DNA of 64,000 bases from Scalesia atractyloides. Its lineage: Eukaryota > Streptophyta > Magnoliopsida > Asterales > Asteraceae. The stretch lies in NCBI GenBank assembly GCA_947069175.1, contig CAMTDV010000018.1, forward strand, positions 42,048,869-42,112,868, in the 5' to 3' direction. Positions 45,306 to 54,016 of the stretch are shown here, in pieces; positions within the stretch are counted from its first letter, which is position 1; each line of letters begins with the position of its first letter. The position numbers and the translations under genes were made by a program. The notes under the pieces are model-generated. The model made no database searches. It saw nothing but the letters and a program-made list of their open reading frames with translations, and was not told where the DNA came from.

Positions 45306-48149
45306 TGTGACATCCCGGTTTTTCGGATAACTTAAACGCACTACTTCACGGTTATTAATTCGGAGACTTGAATTTGCACGCTCGAAATAGTTACGATAAT
45401 TTAGTGAACTTGTCAAATGATGTATGTGCTATGTGTATTAAACGTTTATGAGTTGGTGAATATGTGATGTTCGATTACGTGATTGTTTTAGTTATAAAAT
45501 ATTTATGGTAAATATGTACACGAACCGAACCGAACTACGACACGAACCAACCTCGATTCCTTGTGACTCTAGGAGTGAACCAAGTCTTAAACCCAAACCC
45601 CTCGGCCGTGAATGAACCCAAACCTTAAACCCAAGTCCCTTGTGGCCGCGATCAACCCAAACCTTGAACCCATCTCTTTGCGCTATATATACACACACAT
45701 GCATGATCCTTCTTCACAAATCAAAAACAAAACGCAAACCCTAATATCTAAACAGCCGTCGGCAGCCCTTCACTAGTTCCATCGATCGCGTGTGGCCTCC
45801 TACATCATCTCTCGGACGCGCGGCAGCCCCTCGCCATCTTCATCCTCGGTCGCAATTATCTTTGATCATCGGTTCCTCATCTCACTCACGGTTCATTTAC
45901 CTTTTCATTAAAGGTTAGGGTTTATCATTGTTACAAGATCATATTCGGATATATGTGTTTGAATGTAGTGATTGTGTTGTTTTCGGATTGATTATTCTAG
46001 TTTGAAAGTTTGATGTTTTCGGAAATCATGTAACATAGGCTGCGTTTTGATCGATAAAAACTAGAGATTATGATTAGGGTTTGCATGGATATAATATATA
46101 TAATGATATATGATTGGAAAAATCTGTTCTTGATCGCATATGTTCAATATATAAACGGTTTAAGCGAGTTAGTTTGTGATAAAGTGCTGAATCAGGCTGC
46201 TGAATGATGGTTACAGCCGACTTCAACTGGCTGTAACTCGGTCATTAGTTGTCGAAAAACGGATTTTCTAAAGTCTAAAACGTAGAGTTTTAAATAAAGA
46301 ATCTAATGGCATTGGATTCATATTTTTCTGACGTCGTTTGATATTTTTAAGTGTCCAATTAAGTTCAGTAACTAAAGCTGTGAAAATCCTGAAATTTTGT
46401 TAGTTGTTTATCGAGTTGGATTTAATAATCTGTAGGGAGTCGAATCATGAAATTTGTACAGCAACTAGGTATGGAAATTTCCGGGCAACTACCACTGGAA
46501 TTTTGTTAATTGGACGAACAGTGATTTTTAAATAAATTCTTCCGTGGACTGCAGTCAGAAAGTGACGAATCTGACTGCAGCCTAGTATATTAATATTTAT
46601 GGATAATTGGTAAAGTACTAGGACTTGAAAATTTTATATAAATTTCTACAGTATAGTTGTCACCTGCTGTAAAATAATTGGAATTTTTGGAACGTTGAAA
46701 CTATTATATAAAAATCCTAGAAAACAGCCGAATTATGAGTATGTAAGCTGAAACTTGATAACTTGTGAATGTGTGCACCAAAGTGTTGCATGGATTGGAT
46801 TATGTTCATGATAAATTGTTTTGATTACTATGTTCACATGAGGATACTTGCATGCATGTTTGAGTGTTAGGAATTTTGATTGTGTGTATCACTTTGTGCG
46901 TAAATTATGTGTAGAATTTGTATTGGTGTGTTCACACACTGACTTGAAATCAATTGGTTTATTAGGACGCAATTAGCGGTCCCATCATTTGCAACTTCGG
47001 TGTTACACTAACCGAGCAACTAAAGGTGAGTTCACGGCCCCTAATTTTATCCGATTTTAAACAACAGGGGGAGAAACATGTATACACTCTTCAACTCAAT
47101 CTCTTTACGTTATACGAAATCAACGTCACATAACTATTCGGTAGCTAAGTTAATGTTAATGTAACGTTATGGTCACTAAGCAGCTATATCACATAAGTCC
47201 TCGACAATCTCTCGGATCGTTAGTATTGGGTTTAAATAGCGGGGAAATTATAAGTAGTACTACTGGGCCCGACAAGCCCATCCGAGCTAGTCGCGCTAGC
47301 CAACCGGGTATGGTCAACGGGTGAATAATTTGGCCTAACTTCGCCATGGTCAGTGATAGGCCTGGCAACACGGAGGCACAACAGTCAGCTTCGATCGCGA
47401 ACACTTACGTGACATAACTTTAGGCTAGCTACCTATATATGTTAACATTGAACTTAATTACGAATCAACAATATTATTCCAGGTTAGGAATAATGGAACA
47501 AACAACAATATTATTCCGGGTTAGGAATAATGGAACCATCAACAATATTATCCCAGGTTAGGGATAATGGAACCAACAACGTTATTATTCCGGGTTAGGA
47601 ATAATGGAACTATCGGTATTATTCCGGGTAAGGAATAATGGAACTATCAATATTATTCCGGGTTGGGAATAATGGAACTAAATCGTTATCCCGGGTTAGG
47701 GATAACCGGGGAAACAAACTCATAACCGAACAAACGAATTTATGAAAACCTGTGATCTCACTCATCTTTAATGTTGACACTTGTTTCTTTACATGTTTCT
47801 CAGGACGCTAGGAGCTCTAGGTGCACTCACTTGCATTGATCAAGACATCTTTTATCGAGTCTCATTTACAAACATTGTTTTGGGTTTTTCTTTGGTTTTG
47901 GCGTTTATGTTGGCGCCCGTTCCGTTACTTTACTTTATGCTTCCGCTCAACTTTAAAAATTAATGCTTCCGCTAAACATTGGTAACTAACTAAGACAATA
48001 TAAAATCTACGACAAATGGTTAAACAAATGATTTTTGGAAAACGTATTATCAAATCATATAGAGTCGTTCGACGTACTAGTGTTTCAGATTCTGGTTTGT
48101 TCACACGCCTCGCGGTAAAACTCCGCAAGTGGAAATTGAGGGTGTGACA
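45306..48149 (+). repeat. 5' LTR of G2 (2.84 kb)
   Basis: TGTGACATCCCGG...GAGGGTGTGACA. TATATATA at 45684-45691 is the likely core promoter, so roughly 2.4 kb of the LTR is transcribed as R-U5. A seven-copy inverted-repeat array occupies 47473-47706. Open frames inside recur unchanged in the other LTR simply because the LTRs are copies. Confidence 0.95.
47473..47706 (+). repeat. Seven-copy hairpin array in G2 5' LTR
   Basis: Each unit is an 8-bp arm, 6-nt spacer and complementary arm, at a 30-40 nt step. Five units have ATTATTCC/GGAATAAT, the third has ATTATCCC/GGGATAAT and the seventh has GTTATCCC/GGGATAAC. Spacer is GGGTTA, AGGTTA, GGGTAA or GGGTTG. All seven pairs of arms are fully complementary despite base changes. 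Confidence 0.9.
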
Positions 48150-48152
48150 GAT

Positions 48153-48165
48153 TGGTATCAGAGCC
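48153..48165 (+). other. Primer-binding site of G2 (tRNA-iMet)
   Basis: TGGTATCAGAGCC, three bases after the LTR end. Confidence 0.92.
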
Positions 48166-48355
48166 ACTAGCTATAGAGAACCAGGGTTGCATTAAAAGTA
48201 GACCTAAACTATAGCTGATTACACGACACTAGACGTAGTTTGGCACCGAACTGATTATATCTTATTATGTGATGTACCACAACTGTGTATGTAGATTATG
48301 ACTTCATAATAAGAAATGAAAACAACTCGTAACTAACTACACGACCTAACAGGCA

Positions 48356-48990
48356 ATGTCATCATCATCATCATCATCCGACAAACTTTCGCACCCAAGG
48401 GCGCCAGGAAAGGCACCTATGGTGGAACCCTTACCATCTTATGGCGTGGAGACACGTTCAGCTGCGAGAAAAAGGCTCGCTCTGGGGGAGGAGTCGTCAT
48501 CACGCCCAACCATCGCTGTGCCGGTTGAACCGGTTAACTCGGTAGAAGTAGGGAATGACCTACTTAGAAATATGATACAGAAACAACAAGAACAATTAGA
48601 AAGAATGCAGGAAACCATCCTAGCACAGGGATGGATGATACGACAATTGACAGGTAAAACCGACTCGCTCGAGGAAGAGCAACATACGAGTAAGATAGCT
48701 CGTAACACCTTAGCCAGAGATCTGCGTGCTGAGCAGATAAGAGCCGACTGGCTCGAAGACAGAGTCCTGGAATCTAGTTGGAGAATTCAGGAGCTAGAGC
48801 AAAATCAAGCACCTGCACCAGCACCGGCCCCTCCAGTGCCGGTAGAGGAGGATCCGGAAGAGGATCCAGAGGAGGATCCTGAAGAGGATCCACAGGAGGA
48901 TCCAGAAGAGGATCCAGAGGAGGATCCATAGGAGGATCCGGAGGAGGACCCAGCTGCAGAAGCCGGGAATGCCGCGCAGTACTTCTTTTG
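48356..48990 (+). CDS. G2 ORF0: extra leader protein of unknown function
   Basis: Starts with a Met followed by seven Ser and ends its first open frame after 191 codons at TAG (48929-48931); the frame then continues for 19 codons to a stop at 48989. Residues 70-150 are a likely coiled coil (QKQQEQLERMQETI, then a Leu/Glu/Arg-rich stretch). The tail is a run of E-D-P-x-E units encoded by GAGGATCC repeats. No known domain is recognised. G1 has an ORF of the same layout at the same place, though residue similarity is not evident. Confidence 0.6.
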
Positions 48991-49107
48991 ACTATTTAAT
49001 ATATTTGAGCTGACATAACTTGAGAATTATTTAAATACGAAGTAGGATAACTATATTGGATATATAGACTTATCGGGGTGTGTTTATGTTGTCTTTCGAA
49101 GATCTAA

Positions 49108-50036
49108 ATGGCAACTGGACGACGCGGAAACCTTAACATGACGCCCGAAGAACTAGCTGCAATGATTCAAGAGCACGTGAACGCAGCTCTAGCGGGTGTT
49201 CAGAACCAACCGGCAGGTAACCATTATTAAATTTTCAGGAGAAAATCTAATAGTTGGGCTAGTAGAATTCCTCGCTGACTACCTGTCCTCCGTCGGCAGG
49301 AGGGGGTTTTAACCCCTACAAGATGTTCCTCGACGCGAAACCAAGCAAATTCTCGGGGGCAGAAGGACCCATAGGACTTGTCCGCTGGATCGAAAAATCT
49401 GAATCGGTATTTGAAATGTGCAACTGTCTGGAGGCCAACAAGGTCAAGTATGCAGCCTCAACACTGGAAGATGGGGCACTAACTTGGTGGAATGCACAAG
49501 TCCAAACGCGTGGACTTATTGCTGCAAATGCAATGGCCTGGGTCGAGTTTAAAGCCCTAATCAAAGAGGAGTACTGTCCACGAGACAAAGTGCAACAGTT
49601 GGAGCAAGCCTTATGGAACCACAAGATGGTGGGATCTGAAATCGAAGCATACACAGCAAAACATCACGACTTGGTATTTCTATGTCCCGATCTGGCCAAC
49701 ACTGTGGAGAAACGACTCGAGTTTTACCTTGGGGATCTGGTTCCGGAGATTCAGGGTATGGTAATGGCTAGTAACCCTGCAACGGAGCATCAAGCAATCA
49801 GGTTGGCGCACAAACTCACCGATAAGGCGGTGGAACAAAGAAAGTTGCCAACTAGGGGTACAACTGAAGTTGCCCCTGATAATAAAAGAAAGTTTGAAGA
49901 CCCGTCCGTTCGACAGTCTTCGTCAACCCAGCCACAACAGGGGAACCAGAAACGGTTCAATAATTACAACAGCCACCGGGGTCACCAAAATCAGCCGCCA
50001 ACAACAACAACAACCAGAACGCAAGCGGCTATGTAG
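49108..50036 (+). CDS. gag: G2 gag (with intron 49217-49299)
   Basis: Exon 1 (49108-49216) encodes MATGRRGNLNMTPEELAAM and a short amphipathic helix, like the G1 start. After the proposed intron the frame leads into KMFLDAKPSKFSGAEGPIGL and the retrotransposon Gag fold (WWNAQV, FKALIKEEYCP, LGDLVPEIQGMV). The frame ends at TAG 50034. The nucleocapsid part with CNRCN, CQRCGKVGHAAKDC (50099-50140) and CYQCGSTAHFKRDC lies in the pol frame, so a frameshift occurred in or near the CAA tract at about 49997-50016. Confidence 0.8.
49217..49299 (+). other. Candidate spliceosomal intron in G2 gag
   Basis: 83 nt, donor GGCAG|GTAACC, acceptor CCGTCGGCAG|GAGG. A branch-point-like GCTGACT (49274-49280) and a pyrimidine-rich stretch precede the acceptor. 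Exon 1 is 109 nt, so the intron is phase 1 as in G1. The downstream codons starting at 49302 are in frame with the Gag fold (ORF at 49323), while the unspliced frame hits TAA at 49229. Position, phase and length match the G1 intron. Confidence 0.7.
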
Positions 50037-50152
50037 GTCGAAAGCCGCAGTGCAATCGCTGTAATCTTCATCATCACGGCCCTTGTGCCGGGAATCGCTG
50101 CCAACGATGTGGCAAGGTAGGACATGCAGCAAAGGATTGTCATGGGGAAATC

Positions 50153-53100
50153 ATGTCCCGACAGAACCAAAATCAACCCCAAGGCCCACAGCAGTGTGTT
50201 AACCGGGGATGCTATCAGTGTGGTAGCACTGCCCACTTCAAAAGAGACTGCCCACAGCTGCGTAACAACAACAACAATGGTGGGAACAACCACAACCACA
50301 ATAACCACAACAACAATAATAACAACAATAATGGAAATGGTGGCACAGGAGGTGCCAAAGGTCGCGCATTTACATTGGGCCGCGGAGAGGCCAGAAACGA
50401 CTCGAACGTGGTCACCGGTAAGTTTCCCCTTAATGAACATTTTGCTACTGTGCTTTTTGATATGGGTGCGGATAGGAGCTTTATATCTGAGTCTTTTAGG
50501 AAGAACCTAAATCTCACGCCTAAACCCTTAGAGACCCCTTATGTCATAGAACTAGCAGATGGTAAATCCGTAGATGTGACCCATATAGTATCCGGCTGTC
50601 AACTCAAACTCGCGGGTTACACCTTTACCATTGATCTGATGACAACTACCCTGGGTAGTTTTGACGTGGTAGTCGGAATGGACTGGCTATCCGACGTCCG
50701 AGCTGAAGTTCTCTGCTTCGAAAAATCTATCCGTATTCCGCTCTCTAACAACGAAATCTTGACGGTGCAAGGCGAGAAGGCAGGCGCCATCACAAACATC
50801 ATCTCTTATATGCAAGCGCAGAAGTATCTTCGGAGAAAGAACTCCTTCGCTTTACTCGCACGGGTTACCGAACAGCCTAAGGACGAGAAACGTATAGAAG
50901 ACATCCCTGTCGTCCGTGATTTTTCCGATGTATTCCCAGAGGAATTACCTGGTCTTCCACCCCATCGACAATTGGAGTTTGAAATCGAATTGGCGAACCA
51001 TGCAACTCCTATCGCCAAGGCTCCATACCGCCTAGCTCCAGCCGAGCTGCAGGAGCTGTCTACCCAACTTCAGGAGCTGTTAGAAAAGGGATTTATCCGA
51101 CCAAGCGCTTCGCCATGGGGAGCTCCAGTCCTTTTTGTCAAGAAGAAGGACGGGACCTTCCGCATGTGCATAGACTACAGGGAACTCAACAAGGTTACTG
51201 TCAAGAACCGATACCCGTTACCTCGCATCGACGATCTCTTCGACCAACTCCAAGGGTCAAGCTACTATTCCAAGATTGATCTACGGTCCGGTTACCATCA
51301 GCTACGCGTCAGGGAGGAGGATATCGCTAAGACGGCATTTCGTACTCGGTATGGCCATTATGAGTTCTTGGTTATGCCCTTCGGGCTCACCAACGCACCC
51401 GCGGTGTTCATGGACCTCATGAACCGTGTGTGTAAACCATACCTCGACAAGTTTGTCATTGTATTCATCGATGACATACTCATCTACTCTAAAAGTGAAG
51501 AAGAACATGCTGAACATCTACGATTACTGCTGGGATTACTTCAACAGGAGAAACTATATGCCAAGTTTTCGAAGTGTGATTTCTGGATTTGGGAAGTTCA
51601 GTTCCTCGGGCATATCGTAAATGAAAAGGGTATCCATGTCGACCCTGCCAAGATTGAAGCTATCAAAAACTGGGAAGCACCCAGGACACCGACGGAGATC
51701 CGCCAATTTTTGGGTTTGGCTGGTTACTACAGACGTTTCATCGAGGGATTTTCAAAGATCGCACAACCACTTACTACCCTCACCCAGAAAGGCATCAAGT
51801 ATGCGTGGGGTGACAAGCAGGAAGCAGCATTTCAATTGCTAAAGCAGAAACTTTGCAGTGCACCCATTCTGTCCTTGCCGGAATGGACAGATGATTTTGT
51901 AGTATATTGTGATGCTTCCATTCAGGGATTGGGATGCGTACTCATGCAGCGCGACAAGGTCATCGCGTATGCGTCCCGACAACTGAAGGTTCACGAGAAA
52001 AACTACACAACACATGACCTGGAATTGGGAGCAGTAGTGTTTGCACTTAAGATTTGGAAACACTACCTATATGGAACGAAGTGCACAATCTTTACAGACC
52101 ACAAGAGCCTCCAACACATCTTTGATCAGAAGGAGTCGAACATGCGACAGCGTCGCTGGGTCGAACTCTTGAACGATTATGAGTGTGCCATTCGGTATCA
52201 CCCGGGTAAAGCTAACGTGGTAGCTGATGCCCTCAGTAGGAAGGAACACTTGAAACCTCGTCGAGTACGAGCACTACAGCTCACTATTCATTCGGGGTTA
52301 CCCGAACAGATACGTGACGCACAGTTAGAAGCAGTTAAGGAAGAAAACATCAAGGCCGAATCGGTGGGAAAAATGGAACGCGATTGGGAAGTAAAACCCA
52401 ATGGAGCCCGGTATTTCATGAATCGCATATGGGTACCTCTCTACGGAAACCTCAGAGAGCTAGTCATGGACGAAGCTCACAAATCCCGATACTCTGTCCA
52501 TCCTGGTTCGGATAAGATGTATCAAGACCTTAAAGCTGCGTATTGGTGGCCCAACATGAAAGTTGATATAGCCACCTACGTGAATAAGTGTTTGACTTGT
52601 GCAAAAGTCAAGGTAGAGTATCAAAAGCCATCGGGGCTACTCCAACAACCTGAGATCCCAGTGTGGAAATGGGATCAGATCTCAATGGATTTCATCACTA
52701 AACTCCCGCGAACTTTGGATGGTTGCGATACCATCTGGGTGATTGTGGATCGTTTAACTAAGTCCGCACACTTCCTAGCTATTAAAGAAACAGATAAGAT
52801 GGAGAAGTTGACTCGCATCTACATTAAGGAAGTAGTTTCTCGGCACGGAGTGCCAGCGTCCATCATCTCAGACAGAGATGCTCGCTTCACGTCCAACTTT
52901 TGGCAGTCACTTCAGAAAGCGTTGGGAACACGCTTAGATATGAGCACAGCCTATCACCCTCAGACTGATGGTCTAAGCGAAAAGACCATACAGACCTTGG
53001 AAGACATGCTTAGGGCATGCGTAGTAGACTTTGGAAATAGTTGGGAAATCCACCTGCCTTTAGTGGAATTCTCGTACAACAACAGTTACCATACAAGTAT

Positions 53101-53647
53101 ATCGGCAGCACCGTTTGAGGCATTATACGGTCGTAAATGTAGATCACCGGTCTGTTGGGCAGAAGTCGGTGACAGCCAACTTACAGGCCCTGAGTTGATA
53201 CTTGAGGCTACTGAAAAGATTGTACAAATCAGAAACCGCATGGCGGCGGCACGAGATCGACAGAAAAGCTACGCTGATCAACGACGCAAACCGCTCGAAT
53301 TTCAAGTAGGCGACCGCGTCCTACTAAAGGTGTCACCCTGGAAGGGTGTAATCCGCTTTGGAAAACGAGGCAAACTAAACCCACGGTACGTAGGTCCGTT
53401 TGTGATCTTGAAACGTATTGGACCCGTAGCTTATCAATTAGACCTTCCTGCCGAACTCAGTGGAGTTCACAACGTATTTCACGTGTCAAATCTGAAGAAG
53501 TGTCTATCAGATGAAACTCTAGTCATTCCATTGGATGAGATTCAAGTGGATGAACAACTGCACTTTGTGGAACAGCCTATCGAGATCATGGATCGTGAGA
53601 TCAAGACTCGAAGGCACAGCAAGATTCCGATCGTTAAGGTTCATTAG
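50153..53647 (+). CDS. pol: G2 pol polyprotein: nucleocapsid end, protease, RT, RNase H, integrase
   Basis: 1,164 codons, uninterrupted. Zinc knuckle CYQCGSTAHFKRDC (residues 20-33); Asn-rich linker; protease with FDMGADRSF (about 102-110); RT with FRMCIDYRELN and FIDD (51464-51475, about residue 438); RNase H with VYCDASIQGLG (about 584) and ADALSRK; integrase with HPGSDKMY and CLTCAKVK zinc residues (about 783-823) and D, D, E in SMDF, SDRDARF and SEKTIQTLED; GPY-type block, then the start of a chromodomain. TAG at 53645-53647 replaces its conserved Trp. The real gene begins further upstream, in gag. The protease has D-M-G instead of D-T/S-G. Confidence 0.95.
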   Translation: MSRQNQNQPQGPQQCVNRGCYQCGSTAHFKRDCPQLRNNNNNGGNNHNHNNHNNNNNNNNGNGGTGGAKGRAFTLGRGEARNDSNVVTGKFPLNEHFATVLFDMGADRSFISESFRKNLNLTPKPLETPYVIELADGKSVDVTHIVSGCQLKLAGYTFTIDLMTTTLGSFDVVVGMDWLSDVRAEVLCFEKSIRIPLSNNEILTVQGEKAGAITNIISYMQAQKYLRRKNSFALLARVTEQPKDEKRIEDIPVVRDFSDVFPEELPGLPPHRQLEFEIELANHATPIAKAPYRLAPAELQELSTQLQELLEKGFIRPSASPWGAPVLFVKKKDGTFRMCIDYRELNKVTVKNRYPLPRIDDLFDQLQGSSYYSKIDLRSGYHQLRVREEDIAKTAFRTRYGHYEFLVMPFGLTNAPAVFMDLMNRVCKPYLDKFVIVFIDDILIYSKSEEEHAEHLRLLLGLLQQEKLYAKFSKCDFWIWEVQFLGHIVNEKGIHVDPAKIEAIKNWEAPRTPTEIRQFLGLAGYYRRFIEGFSKIAQPLTTLTQKGIKYAWGDKQEAAFQLLKQKLCSAPILSLPEWTDDFVVYCDASIQGLGCVLMQRDKVIAYASRQLKVHEKNYTTHDLELGAVVFALKIWKHYLYGTKCTIFTDHKSLQHIFDQKESNMRQRRWVELLNDYECAIRYHPGKANVVADALSRKEHLKPRRVRALQLTIHSGLPEQIRDAQLEAVKEENIKAESVGKMERDWEVKPNGARYFMNRIWVPLYGNLRELVMDEAHKSRYSVHPGSDKMYQDLKAAYWWPNMKVDIATYVNKCLTCAKVKVEYQKPSGLLQQPEIPVWKWDQISMDFITKLPRTLDGCDTIWVIVDRLTKSAHFLAIKETDKMEKLTRIYIKEVVSRHGVPASIISDRDARFTSNFWQSLQKALGTRLDMSTAYHPQTDGLSEKTIQTLEDMLRACVVDFGNSWEIHLPLVEFSYNNSYHTSISAAPFEALYGRKCRSPVCWAEVGDSQLTGPELILEATEKIVQIRNRMAAARDRQKSYADQRRKPLEFQVGDRVLLKVSPWKGVIRFGKRGKLNPRYVGPFVILKRIGPVAYQLDLPAELSGVHNVFHVSNLKKCLSDETLVIPLDEIQVDEQLHFVEQPIEIMDREIKTRRHSKIPIVKVH

Positions 53648-53755
53648 GACTCTAAGCGTGGACCGGAGTTCACGTGGGAAAGAGAGGACCAAATGAAAAG
53701 CAAATACCCACACCTCTTCGCAACTGAGCAGCAAACTAACGATACCAGTAACTAA
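53648..53755 (+). pseudogene. G2 chromodomain C-terminal remnant
   Basis: The pol frame continues after the TAG with DSKRGPEFTWEREDQMKSKYPHLF and a short tail to TAA (53753). This is the second half of the chromovirus chromodomain, which in intact elements is thought to guide integration to modified histones. Here translation stops before it. Confidence 0.85.
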
Positions 53756-54016
53756 ATTTTCGGGACGAAAATTCTTTCAACATGGGGATGATGTGACAAC
53801 CTGGAAATTTCTCATACTTTCGCGTACCATTGTTAACTAAATCCTTGTGCATGGCACTTGGGAATCTTTGTGCATGGCACTTGGGAACTTCTTGTAACTT
53901 CGCGTACCATCGTTAACGAACTAACTCTTTGTGCGTGGCACTCTAAACATGTACGCTACATTCTAAACCGTGTTTACTCAATTTTCGGGACGAAAATTCT
54001 TTCAACATGGGGATAA
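53756..54016 (+). repeat. Duplicated PPT/LTR-start segment of G2
   Basis: The block ATTTTCGGGACGAAAATTCT...CATGGGGA occurs at 53756 and again 225 bp later at 53981. After the first copy comes TGTGACAACCTGG (53792), which looks like an LTR start of a related element. After the second comes the real LTR (54017). Between them are internal repeats of TTCGCGTACCAT and TTGTGCATGGCACTTGGGAA. Confidence 0.8.
54007..54016 (+). other. Polypurine tract of G2
   Basis: ATGGGGATAA directly before the 3' LTR; a second purine-rich copy lies at 53782-53791. Confidence 0.7.

Noticed and set aside
47781..47963. Hydrophobic 60-codon open frame, identical at 56491-56673
   Set aside because: It is identical only because both copies lie in the two LTRs of G2. 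No start context or homology recognised; treated as fortuitous.
48153..48165. tRNA-like sequence TGGTATCAGAGCC and its other copies
   Set aside because: Only the primer-binding site next to each LTR; no tRNA cloverleaf around it.
50215..50517. Leu/Pro-rich and other minus-strand open frames opposite G2 pol
   Set aside because: Shadows of the Asn-rich linker and conserved pol codons on the plus strand.
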